A DNA stretch of 64,000 nucleotides from Rotaria sordida. Its lineage: Eukaryota; Rotifera; Eurotatoria; Philodinida; Philodinidae. The DNA lies in NCBI GenBank assembly GCA_905250125.1, contig CAJNOL010000083.1, positions 62,001-126,000 on the forward strand, in the 5' to 3' direction. How positions within the stretch are numbered: the first letter of the stretch is position 1; every line of letters begins with the position of its first letter. Made by a program: the position numbers and the translations under genes. The notes beneath the pieces were generated by a model that saw only the letters and a list, made by a program, of their open reading frames with translations, did not search any database and was not told the DNA's origin. Positions 25,080-36,975 of this stretch are shown piece after piece.

Positions 25080-27477
25080 TTAAGATTTACAATTATCAGG
25101 AGGCACAAATATTGTACGTTTTTGTTCTTTACGTTTTTCTTGTAATTCAGCAAAAAATGTTGTTACATCATTAGCTGTTAATATTCCATCACCATTTGCT
25201 TTATCACGAAGAAAATCACTAAGTGATTTTTTAAATTCATTAATACCTTAAAATTTAAAACATAAATTAAATGAATATTTTATTTTTATTTTTCTTACCA
25301 TGTAAAACTTCTAATTTTTTGACATGATCAAGTTTTTGTAATGAATCTGTTAATATTTTATCTGCATCAAGATTTTCACTTTTTGCTAATGCTTGTTTTT
25401 CATATTCTTGAATAGCATCATCATCATTAAATACGACCGTAAGATTTGAATCATCATATAATTTCTAATTTATATTAAAAATTAGAAAAATAAAAATAAG
25501 TTTTAAAAACAAACAAACTTACACGACATTGAACACAACAACATAATCGTTTTCGCCAACCATCACGTAAAAAGATTGTATGAAGTTCTTTACTATCATT
25601 ACTATTATTTGAAATAAGCAAACATGCAGGACTATTACTAGCAGCTAGATTAATAAAAAAGAATAGATTTAATAAAATAAAAATAACATTGATATTCACC
25701 AGCATTGTTTTCTACTGGAGGTGAAGTAATAGTACGAGATTCTAGAAGACAAAAAAAAAATAATGTTTCATATTAAATAAATGGTTTTTTCTTTACCATC
25801 ATAATGAATTAAAAATGGATATTTCATGATACATGCTTGACATATCATATCCAACTGATCAGCTTCATTTTCTTCCATTGGTAATGGAACGCCCAAATGC
25901 TTAAAACATTATAATATATTGAAATTTATTAATAAAAAAAAAAAATTCTAATAGAAGTATTATGTACTTGACTGTGAAACCAATCTTCACATATCATACA
26001 TTGAATCATTGAATCATCAGCTGTCTATTATTAAAAAGAAAGAAAGAAAACTTATTTTTAATTTTAATAAATAAAACTATTTACCGGTGATTCTTTATCT
26101 GGATAAGGACGTTTACATGTACAATACAAACCACGAAAATTATCATCATATTTATTAGCTGTATTTGTCGGATCTTTATTCTAAAAAAAAACAAATTCAT
26201 CTTACAATAAAAAGTTATTAGTGCAATCTCTGCAGAATTAATATATGAAACACCATGTAGCTGCTCTTGCTAATCACAAGGAAATTGTTTTATTTTATCT
26301 ATTTTAGGAAAAACATTACGTCACCATGCTTTTGCTTAATCCTCCACAAACACAATAAAGAAGAAAAAGTTTTTTTCTTCAAAATTGTGTTTTGCATTAT
26401 ATATTATTCGACATAGTTTAATGCGCTGATTGAAAATATACTATTTTTGTTGATTAAATCTTTTTTCAAAGTCAGAAAAAACTGAAAAACCTAGGTTTTT
26501 TTGGAAACACATTCTGTAGTCCAGGAATATGTGCGCTAACAGGAGTTAGAGACAGTAGATAGAAGAATGTGACTTGCTCATTTTACGGGACTAGCCCTTC
26601 GGACGACACTGTGGAAAAAATATTACTTTTTTTTCAGAAGTTAAATGTGCAAATTAAAAAGTATTTTTTAGCATTGTATAGAGCTCGGTTTGAAGATTCA
26701 GAAAATGTACTTGATTTGTCTGTCGAATAGTTTAATTATTTTGTCAGATATCAATTTTCCTCGGTGACATCACGATTTTCAGGCTAATTTCTTGGACAAC
26801 TGAGTTTGTTGGAGAGTTGTAACAAAGTTATTTATACTATTAGATAGATTATATTTCGAAGTATATTTCCCTATATATTTAAATCTCGGAAAAATGCAAT
26901 TTTCATTTTTTAGCTAAATGTCACGTTGGAAGGTCCAAATTTTAAATCTTATATTTTAACATTCCTTTCAGATCATGTTTCATAATATTATTTAATTCAC
27001 AATAAATATATCTTACTGGATAAAGTTTACACGGTTGATGACTTAATTTTGAATTACCACAATCACATCGAAAAAATCTAAAAACTTCTTTTTTTATAAA
27101 TATTTACATTTAATATTCAAAAGAACTTTACCGTCGTGTATATAATTCATTAATTTCATGATTACTATGACAATGAAATGCACATGCTGCACAAATACCA
27201 GCTAATTGTCCATTACCATTATTATAACATGTCATACAAACAAATAAAGCTTGTCGTTGTACATATCCCTGAATGAGATAATAAATTTTTATTTTTCTTA
27301 AAATCATCTTTCATATATTACCTGGGAATATGTGCATGTATCCGTATCACAATTACCATACAATGCACGTTCTCGATCTAATTCGGCTTCTTCATCATCG
27401 ATTTGTTCAAGTAATTCACTACATGTTACTATTTCTTCTTCTTCTTCATCATTAGTTGTAGTTTGATTAGTAGACAT
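25080..27477 (-). CDS. UBR7: UBR7, UBR-box/PHD-finger E3 ubiquitin ligase
   Basis: Ten exons on the minus strand: 27322-27477, 27132-27268, 27017-27077, 26085-26180, 25968-26024, 25797-25899, 25700-25741, 25523-25644, 25299-25464, 25080-25246. All have GT-AG borders and the phases fit, giving 368 residues (human UBR7 is 425). UBR7 recognises or ubiquitinates chromatin targets such as histone H2B. It begins MSTNQTTTNDEEEEE, an acidic start. The UBR box (about residues 60-117) has CMTCYNNG, CAACAFHCHSNH and FRCDCGNSKLS. The atypical PHD finger (about 140-215) has CTCKRPYPD, CMICEDWFHSQHLG and CQAC. The C-terminal region has the family's GWRKRLCCCVQC block and the LQEKRKEQKR-like tail. Intron 3 is unusually long (835 bp). 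Confidence 0.95.
26181..27016 (-). other. Long intron 3 of UBR7
   Basis: An intron of about 835 bp between the UBR box and PHD exons; the other introns of this gene are 46-74 bp. I saw no clear inverted repeat or open frame in it. Confidence 0.6.
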
Positions 27478-28625
27478 TGAATTATTTTTTTACTAATAGA
27501 ACACAAAAACGAAGAAATTATATTAATAAAAGACTTAGCAACGAAAACAAAAATTGAAAACTATTATATATATATTCTTATTTATTATAAATTTAATTTG
27601 AATGATAGAAAACGTTTTGAACAACATCTTTTCTTTCGTTATCGTTTGTACTAGACTTCAACAAATTAGAAGAAAGCTAAGGTATTCTTGGTAAGATATT
27701 TATATTTTAAAGAAAAGTCTACTCTGGCCTGAATTTCAAAACAAGAATGTTTCTATGACAAGTTGATATCTCGATATGGATCTGTTTGTTCTAATTCAAG
27801 GTTTGGAGTTGTTTATAATGACTCTACGGTCTATCTATGGTCCAAGCTCGATCATTCAGCTTCTCAGCAATACTACTTATAGGGAGAAAATAGAGCAAAA
27901 CGTCCATAAATCAACAGCCAAACACTGAAAAACCAAAACAAAACAGACTTTTTCACTACTCATCATAACCGATCGAATGGCAATAGTCTCAAGTGAAAAG
28001 CAATTAGACAGCTGAGAACATTCCCTCGTGAGATCTATTATCACATTATGATTTCCACTTTTTTAAGTAATACATTCTTCATTTTACAACAATATTTCTC
28101 TCACACACCATCTTTCTTTACTACAAGAAGTTCATTGAGCTTTAACATATATATTTAATTCAATTCAGAAGCATTGTATTCTTACTTAACAATCTCTTGT
28201 TAAGAAAAGCTATAAACAACTTTCGACATTGTAAACTTTTCTTACTTTATAACTAAAATATGAATTCAAAACGAAGATCTTCAAATTCGAAATATTCGAT
28301 TGTACTCAAATTTTTATTTTGAAACATTATATGCTTACCTATATAACTCTTGTATAATAGGGTAAAAGTATTTTATTTCGTCGATGTTTAAAAATGTTTT
28401 TCTAGAACAAACCAAAGAGAAAAAAAGACAATAAGTGATGACATTATGTCCTAGAACAGTGCAAAAGATTAATAGAAAAAAAAAACGAAAGAAAGTAATA
28501 ACGTTAAAAACACAACAACAACAATAACAAGTTCATTCATCCGTTTTTGAAGCATCACTTAGACACACACAAATACACGGCAGATTTTTATTGTCTATTT
28601 GTTCATAATCATTTATATTGTTCGT
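27478..28625. other. Spacer between UBR7 and CCT8
   Basis: About 1.15 kb between the UBR7 start and the CCT8 stop, both on the minus strand. It holds the CCT8 3' UTR and the UBR7 promoter. No gene or repeat was recognised. Confidence 0.5.
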
Positions 28626-31600
28626 TTAATCATCATTATCCCATCCTTTATTCTCTTTTTGTTTTGGCCCACCAGCTGGTTTAGCACAAATAATTTCATC
28701 AACACTTAAAACCGTACATGCAGCTTTTGTTGCAAATAAAACGGCCCATTTTTTTGTTATATATAAATCATATAATTCACTTAATTTAACATCACCTGTT
28801 TCATATGTTATATCATTTGATTGTGTTGTTTCTGATTTTGCTTGTCCAATAAGAAAACCCAAATTTGGATTATCATGATGACCAACATAAAGTTTAGCTA
28901 AAATTTCTGTACTTTTAACACCTGAATTTTCAGCAAGAATTTTTGGTATATATTCAAATGTTTCAGCATAACGTTGAATAGCATATTGTTCAATACCAGG
29001 ACATGTACGAGCATATTCAGAAAGTTTTGATGCTAATTCAATTTCAGTTGCACCACCACCTGGTAATAAAATTGTATCACGTGTTAATGCTTTAAAATTA
29101 TTAACAGCATCATCAACAGCTCGTTCACAATCATCGAGAATCTAAATAATATTAAAATTTTATTTATTTATTTTACAAATTTATCGATATTTTTCAGAGG
29201 CTAAAAGCTTAACAAAAAGTGCTTTCATCTTCGGAATGCTAGGAGTTGTGACCAGAGAAGAACACAGTGGATAGGCCATGTCATCAATCAACTTTGGTGG
29301 ATGTGAAAAGATATGGATCTAAGCTCTTATTGAAATAATATCAAATTATTAGCTACAGTAATAGAAGGGATTGCTTCTAACCTCCGTTTTTCTAATCGAG
29401 AATCCTCTTATCAAATTCAATTTACTTGATCAGTTGATCCACGTAAAATTAATGTTGCAATACGTGATTTTGCATGTTTAAAAACAATAACATGTGTATC
29501 ACCAATTTCATCAACAAATATTGAATCACAAGCACCTATTTCTCCATGTGTTGGTGCACGAAGTTTTGGTAAAACAACTGCATCAATTGTTTTTGCAACA
29601 CGACGTAAATCAAATTTTGATTGTAAACGTACAGCCATTATTTTATATTTATTTAAAAAATGTAATGCCATTTCACCTACTTTACCTCCACTAACAATAA
29701 CATTAATACCAGCATCAGCTAATGCTTTTATTTGTGTTTCAATACTTGTTTCTTCATCTTTTGCAAAAGCTAATAATTCATCAGCTGATTTTAATAAAAC
29801 TGTTCCTTTAGTTTCTGTTACTTGAATATCAATTGGACAACTAAATACAGCTATACGTGCTTGATTAACTTTTGTTATTTCTGATTCAACTTCACGTTTT
29901 AATACCATGCCTGGTACCATTGTTGATTGAAATAAACCTCCACCTAAGATTTTACATATACGAATATTATCAACATTAAATGAACTTGTTGAATCACTTC
30001 CTGTTACTGTTAAACATGCTTTTGTAACTAAATCACCTAAAAATTCATGATAACCAAATAATTTACTTCCAATTGCTGTTTGAAGAACTTTAGAAACAAT
30101 TGGTTCATTATCACGTAAATTTTCTTTTGTTAAATTAACTTTAATTTCAAATGTTGGTAATAATTCAAGTGTTTTTTTTAATGCTAAATTAAAACCATCA
30201 GTTATTTCACTTGGTGATAAACCCATACGAAGAAGACTTTCAGCATTTTCAAGTAATTTAGAACCAAACAATATAACATAATTTGTTCCATCACCAATTT
30301 CTTTTTCTTGCATATCACTTGCTAACATTAATATTTTTGCTGCTGGATGTACAACATCTATTTCACGTAGAATTGATGCAGCATCATTTGTAACAAATAA
30401 TTTTTCGATATGATTTATAACCATTTTATTTAAACCATTTGGACCAAAACTTGATGTTGTTGTTTCACATAATTCTTTACAAGCGCCAATATTACGATAG
30501 ACAGCTTCTTCAAGACCTAAGATATAAGAAAAAATAATAATAATAATATATTTAATTTCATTTAAGAGAAAGAAATCGATAAGATCTTTAGACCATCTCA
30601 CATAAGGTTTCATTTTTGATTATATGAAAGGGAACTAATAAGACTTGAGGGTAGTCTTCTCTTCTTTTGGACCACTTCTGATCTTCTGCGGGAGTACAAT
30701 CGATCGGGCTCACACTTTTACCATAGCTAGATTATCGAAAATGATTGAAGTAGTGTTTGATGAAAAAATTTTAAAAGCAGATTCTTTCGGAGCTTTTGAA
30801 GATATCTTCAAAACCCATCGGATCTGATTACGATCTCAGCCTGAGCGAGCTGAAATTTTTATTGGAGCTACCTGACACAAAGTCTAAGAGGTGTTTGTTT
30901 TCTTCAGCTAATGCTTCCCATCTTTTTCTAACTGAAAATTGAGAAATTTATATTTTTCAAATAGCTTCAAAACACCTCTGAGATCTTGCTTCAAGTATCT
31001 TCAGAAAAAATTTCAGTCCGATCGACCAAAGTAAGTCTGAGATTGTAAGCAGGCCCGATGGTTTTTGAAAATCTCTTCTGAAGACCTGTTTTTAAAATTT
31101 TTCCTTCGAGCATTGATCCATCAGTGTCGATAATCTAGGTACGGTAAAAATTTGAACCTGACCAGTTATACTCTTGCAAAGAATCAAGAGTGGTCCAGGA
31201 AAAAGGGGCTATCCTAAATCGAATCTTATTAAGACAATCTTCGCGTGATATGAAAACTTTTCATTAGTCATTCAATATAATTCTTTACAATGACTCTTTG
31301 GAATAGGATAAGGTTTTATTATGTTCAAGTGTTCTTTCAACGCTTTCTAATAAACTAACTTTGACACAAATATATGGATTTCTGTCGCAAGCCAGTTAGG
31401 TTTTATTTTAAGAGCTAAGCAAAGTTCAACTTTTAAAATACATCTTAGAAGTATTAGTTCACTATAGGCGATCGCTTGTTGTTCGCAGCAGCTCCTAACC
31501 AATCCAATGAGATGTATGTTAACCTTGTACCTTAATAACATTTTATGGTCGCCAAGGCGCTTTTGAGAGTACACTAGCAATATGGGATTTGAAACACTTT

Positions 31601-32067
31601 TACAATAGAATTTATCTTATGGATAGTCGTGTCAGAGTTAAAAGTTAATAATCTGATTGTTTATTATGCATAGGATTGAATTGTTTTTTAAGTTTATTTT
31701 TTCGAAACTGTTAAGAATATATATGGCTATGCATTATGATAGTAGAACTTAATATCATCTATTTCTTTCGTATGTTTTGTTTTAAATATTTATCATAATG
31801 AGACATTTAAAAAAAACACATTTGATGAATAAATGATGATTACTAATATGATAAAAAAGCATTGTTGTAGTTTGTCGATAACTGTAGAATATTTTAAAAT
31901 CATTTTCGAACTCAGAGAAGAAATATTAATAGTTCAACAAATAAATTTTAGTTTATTGATTTTAAGAAAATGATCAAATAGCTATTTAATCGCCTACCGT
32001 GCGTATATTTTGAACCTTCTTTCATCATCGAGGCAAAGCCTGGTGCTTTTGGTACACGTAGAGCCAT
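28626..32067 (-). CDS. CCT8: CCT8, T-complex protein 1 subunit theta
   Basis: Three minus-strand exons: 31998-32067, 29426-30516, 28626-29141, with GT-AG borders and consistent phase, give 558 residues (human CCT8 is 548). It is one of eight subunits of the cytosolic TRiC/CCT chaperonin that folds actin, tubulin and other proteins with ATP. The start MALRVPKAPGFASMMKEGSK is the family start and is encoded in a tiny first exon. Chaperonin motifs are GPNGLNKMVINH (about residue 50), the ATPase motif GDGTNYVILFG (about 97-107), FNVDNIRICKILGGG, LRGSTDQ and LPGGGATEIELA (about 410-421). The end is KPAGGPKQKENKGWDNDD, like the vertebrate tail. Intron 1 is 1,481 bp and holds an inverted repeat; intron 2 is 284 bp. 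Confidence 0.96.
30635..31233. repeat. Inverted repeat (~600 bp) in CCT8 intron 1
   Basis: The left arm, about 30635-30905, is matched by the reverse complement of about 30965-31233. Pairs: ACTAATAAGACTTGAGG with CCTAAATCGAATCTTATTAA, TAGATTATCGA near 30728 with TCGATAATCTA near 31127, AAAACCCATCGG near 30811 with CCGATGGTTTTT near 31057, and GAGGTGTTT near 30889 with AAACACCTC near 30969. The loop is about 50-60 nt. Arms are diverged. The element would fold in the CCT8 pre-mRNA. Confidence 0.75.
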
Positions 32068-32670
32068 TTCAATAGTTTGTTTAGTGAAGATGAAATCACT
32101 TGTAAATATATATCTGAAATTAAAATAAATATAATACTTAATTAAAAAAAAAGCAAAACAACATTTGACAAGTTTTGTGATAATAAAAGCTGACTTAGAA
32201 AAATATCTCAAGATGCCTGTTAATGAGTCATACTATCAACGTGATCATTAGGATAAAAATACGGATGTACATAATTTCAATAACTTGAAAATGTAAATTG
32301 TGTTCGACAATTCTGGCCAAGTCTTTGAGTGATATTCAGCCAGTTTTAATCACTCTATCTAATGCTATTGTTATCTTTGATGAAGTACGATTAGAAAGCG
32401 TAAGCATTGACTAAAAATCTCGAATTTTCGACCAATTCCTACCCTTTTTAATCATATTTCATCAAATATGACAATAGCGTCACATAGATCGATTCAAACT
32501 GATGAAATCTCATTCGAAGACTTAATCAGAATTGATAGTTCTAATTATCACAGATATGTGAGCTTTCGTTTGAAAAATTAGACATTGGTGCATCTCTACC
32601 TATAACTATTCCAGGTAAAGTTTACGATTGCCGTAAACTAGCGTATATGGTTGCATTTCGTCATATCCTA

Positions 32671-32680
32671 NNNNNNNNNN
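32671..32680. other. Assembly gap (10 N)
   Basis: Ten N bases; the true gap length may differ. Confidence 0.99.
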
Positions 32681-33864
32681 ATTATTTAATGTGATAAAAT
32701 CATACTTATCATTGAACCTGTTATTGAGATTAATCTAAACATAAAAACTATAATTTTATTTTACTAACATCATATCTATTATTGTATTTTTTGTTAGAAT
32801 GAATTTAAATAAAGCAAAAAAGCTATAATTTAATAATATAAATACATACTTACAATTAACACTGCTATCAAGATAAATCTAAACAATAAAAAAAAATATA
32901 ATTTACTTTTTTAAATTGATACTGACTATTGCATTCGATGCTAGACTCCATTGATAAAAGTCTTAGTCAAGATTTATTGTGAATATCAACTGTATGTAAA
33001 TACATACTGTATTCGACCGTTGCACACGACTGCTGACGATAGTGTGTTTTTTTTCAAACTCGACGCCACTAATTTTTACTACCTGTTTAATTTCATCAAA
33101 TGTTTTTCAGTGCATTTATTTTTCCTAAAGATCTAATTTAAAATAAATTTATTGTTACAAGTGCAGCTAATCAAAATAAATGTTTAATAAATTTATCAGC
33201 TATTTGTTTTGTTCTAAAAGATTATGTGGATCATCATCTTTACATTTTAGTACGCAATCAATAACAATAAATGAAATATAATATTTCAATTGTTGATAAA
33301 AGATCGGTTTTCAATGCTTACATACGGCTAATACTATTACATGTTGTATCATATTGTTTAAGTATGATTCGACTATCTATTCGATGCACATCATATTCAT
33401 TAGCGTAATGTTTGCGTAATAGTTAATATGATAACACCTAACGAATAAAGATTATATATATGTAAAACTTTTCCCATCAGTTTAAATATCAACACCATCA
33501 GGATGCAACTGAAACAACTCTCATAATTACTTTTGTTGGTTGAGACATAATGGCCGATGTTAGATCCATCAAATGATATTGCAGTAAACGAAAAAAGAAA
33601 GCTCTTTTTAGCTACCATTATTGTTGTTATATTACTTAGTTTGTTTGATTGGATACAAAAAAAGAACTTGTTTAATTACCCTCATAATAAATATACTTTC
33701 TATATTTTTTGAAATATCAGATCTTAGTTATAATCTTTTTAAATTTAATTACTCTTAATTATCTATTATTTGTTTTTTACTGTCGATCAATGCTGACATC
33801 TATCCAACACGAAAATTTTATAATGCCTAAACATGGAAAATATCGAACTTACGAGAAAAGATTC

Positions 33865-33990
33865 CCAAATGATCCACGCCGTTCTTTATGATATTTTGTC
33901 CATGTGTTGAGAACATTGTTCTAAGAAAAATTCTAAGAAAGTTGGGGTTTATGTCGAAGGTTATGACAATTTTACTGATTTTTTTCCATC
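33865..33990 (+). repeat. Dispersed repeat, copy 1
   Basis: Shares GATCCACG, TGATATTTTGTCCAT and GAAGGTTATGACAATTTTAC, in the same order and spacing, with the reverse complement of 41160-41315. It is probably a dispersed non-coding repeat. Confidence 0.65.
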
Positions 33991-34217
33991 TAGAACACGT
34001 TATATATAGAAAAATTGAACAACAGAATTTCAATCTGAAATTTTGCTCATATGTAGTTCTTCTGATCATTAAGAACACTTCAAAAAGTTTCAGTGGAAAA
34101 AATGTTTCCTTTTAGAGACATCAATTCTTAAAAAGGCGATTATAAGTTTCAGAGTGATTTTTGACCTCGGAAATGGATATATGTAAGTTTGTAGAGAAGG
34201 ATGTGCTCTATCTAATG

Positions 34218-35464
34218 GTATATATATTATCAAATTCTATTGCATACTGTAAGAGGAAATTAAAATAAGAAAATCATAAATTTGATACTTTTTTTAAGGG
34301 ATCCTCCTGCACCAAAATCCAAATCGTGTAGAACCAAGTTAAAATCTAATCGAATAATGTGTATATCGTTCAATAGCCCACATTGTTTACTTTTATAATT
34401 CATATCATTCTTCTTTATATACACGTTCTCATGTAATCCATAATAAGTTCGGAAAAAAAACATTTAACCTTTTTTCATGATCCTACTTTGAAATAGTAAT
34501 AATAATTTCAATACTGGCATTCTAAAATATATTTCAAATATAGAGAATCGTAGAGATTTCGTTGCTCTACAAAATGATATGTAGAATGACCCTGTACGAT
34601 TCCATTTATAAAACTTATTAATACTTTACTAAGGTGTGTCAATATAGACATCATGCTTTTTTGAACACAAAGAGACGTAGATCCTATAGAATGGTGGTCT
34701 CTAGTATGCTGTTGGAATAAGATTTAAGAAGTAAGCGAACTATCAATTAATTCTAAGTTATCAGATACAAATATCATAGAAGATATACACTAGTACAGAT
34801 ATATAAACAGAGTAAAGATTTTCGCTAACATTATAGAACTGTATGATGTTTTCGAAGATATTCAAGAAGCACCCTTCGTTCTTTCACTTACTGTGTTGAA
34901 GATCAAATTATCCTTTTGCAACATCGCCAAGAATTCTATAAAATTCTAGATGTTTACGAGAATCTTTACTGTGTTTATATATACCCTTGTATCTGTGGAT
35001 AAATATCGTTATCATAAACAAAGGAAGTTTGCACAAAATATATTATTATTTAACATGTCATTTTGTTAGAAAGTACACTCTAAGACAGTTTTTCCCTTTG
35101 TTCTCGACGCTCAAGAGTGCTCATTTTTCGATGATCACACTTGCCCATTCTTTTTTTTTTATAGTGATCCACACTCGACGATTCGTTTGTTTGCTCCCGC
35201 TGTGATTGACTTTCGTAGTTGGAATTTTTTGCTAACTTATTATAAGTCACATCATAACTTGGATATAAAGAAGAATGATATAGATTATGAAAGTAAACAA
35301 TGTGGGTTGTTAAACGTTGTACACATGATTGGATTAGATTTTCATTCGATTCTACATGATTGAAATTTTGGTGTAAAGGGACTCTTTAAAAAAGTGTCAA
35401 ATTTATGATTTTCTCATTTTAATTTCCTCTCACAGTACGGAACAGAATTTGATAATATATATAT
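34218..35464. repeat. 1.25-kb element with ~235-bp terminal inverted repeats
   Basis: The left arm, 34218-34456, pairs with 35228-35464 in reverse complement, around a ~770-bp spacer. Pairs: TATATATTATCAAATTCTAT with AGAATTTGATAATATATATA, AGAGGAAATTAAAATAAGA with TCATTTTAATTTCCTCT, and CCCACATTGTTTACTTT near 34379 with AAAGTAAACAATGTGGG near 35290. The spacer shows no transposase-like frame. It is either a non-autonomous transposon with long TIRs or two inserts in opposite orientation. Confidence 0.75.
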
Positions 35465-36356
35465 TTCTTCTGGATATCATCTTGCCAAAATATTTCAATG
35501 AATGCATTAAATTCTAATTAGTCATTAATCGTTACAAAGTAAATGAACGTTTTATTTTACAAAAATGAGAGCCCAGTTGAGTCTACACAGAATTTTTTTC
35601 ATGATTTCTACTTTCATATCCTCTCGTTAATTTGTTTTTCCTTCTGTTATCAAATAATCGTTGGAAAAAAACAGATCATTTTCGAAGTACATTCTAGCAA
35701 ATAGTCAAAAATATCCACGATTTTCATGCAATTTTTTACTTGACTTCTATCAAATAAAAATCTGCTAAATTATTTGGGCATATAATGGATAAGTATAACT
35801 ACGACAATCGAAGTGTTTTCACATAATTGCTGTTAATGAAAAGGATAATCAGTCATTTCAACATTTCTACTTGGATGCCTAAAACTGTGACAACTTTTCT
35901 ATTCTCTTTCAGAATATTTATAACAAAAAAAATTTTTTCATCATTGTCTTGATGACATTACCGCTGATATCTTGAACGTGGAGTGCAGAGTGAAGGTGAT
36001 TTGAATATAATATTCATATTCACTTGTATACCTTAACTTATTCATCTATTTTAAACACATCCATGCTCTTCTTTTTCAAATAAAATATTCATTTATTTTT
36101 TCTTTATACTTATGTTACAACATTTATATCTATTCAATGATTATATTTTGCAATAAATATAAAGTGAAATCACAATTTCAGTCAAACAGATTTCTTTTTC
36201 TCTAATAATGATATTCATATCATCAAGTTCGAGATGGATGAACTTGATTTGAAGGTCACCATCAAAATAAGCGTTCTTTTACAGTTTGATGAAAACAACT
36301 GGATGAAGTCAAAAATGTATAAAAACTTGCCTAAAAATAATCGAAAAATATCTCTT
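35465..36356. other. Spacer, nothing recognised
   Basis: AT-rich, no gene, no clear repeat. Confidence 0.5.
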
Positions 36357-36975
36357 TAAAATACTTTAATCAATTCGAAACATACTACATAATATATCGA
36401 TGCTATAAGATTGATCAGCAATGAGACACAATATTCTTGTAATTGTTGTTCATGACTTTTAATAACACCAGTTGTAATCAATACATATGTATAGAGTCCA
36501 TCAAGAGGAGTATTAGAAATGATAATTAGTATGATTTGTAGAAGAACCATTTTTTACCATTTGTCGATCAGTTTGTTGTTCAGCAAGAACTATTGTTTGA
36601 CGAATATTACGATAAGTTAAATATACAAATATCATTGTTATTATTATTCGAATTACACTAATAATAAAAATGAAAAATAATGCAGCATAAAGAGAAAATC
36701 CAGGACTATTGGGAATACATGTACCAGTAAATAGTGAAATATTCACATTAAAATAATTAACAAGTGAATGAAGAACACAAATAATGTTAGTAATCAATAC
36801 AATTTAATATGTTCGTTGAATTTTACTAATGCGACGTAGCGATGGATTAGAAGATGTAACAAGAAATTGATCCATTGTAGTTAAACATGCACAAGTAACA
36901 GTTATTGTGCTTGATAGAGTGAGTAAAACTTGTCTTAATCTACACCAGATCAATGATGTGCAACTTAAATTAAAT
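36357..36975 (-). pseudogene. Broken rhodopsin-like 7TM receptor gene
   Basis: Minus-strand sequence from a plausible acceptor at 36976 encodes the middle and end of a receptor of the kind common in rotifers. The parts are LSCTSLIWCRLRQVLL and TVTCACLTTMDQFLVTSSNP (helix 3 and its end), then helices 4-5 (FFIFIISVIRIIITMIFVYL), and after QQTDRQMVK the helix 6-7 region (MVLLQIILIIISNTP). There is one in-frame TAA near 36808 and a one-base frame change at the A-run near 36551. Helices 1-2 are not found in the flanking sequence. It is a host gene, probably a dead copy; sequencing error cannot be excluded for the frame change. Confidence 0.6.

Larger units (their letters stand above)
32068..34217. 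other. Spacer upstream of CCT8, with assembly gap
   Basis: AT-rich, without a recognisable gene. It contains 10 N at 32671-32680, so sequence on either side may not be contiguous at its true distance. A block at about 33865-33990 has an inverted copy at about 41160-41315. Confidence 0.5.
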
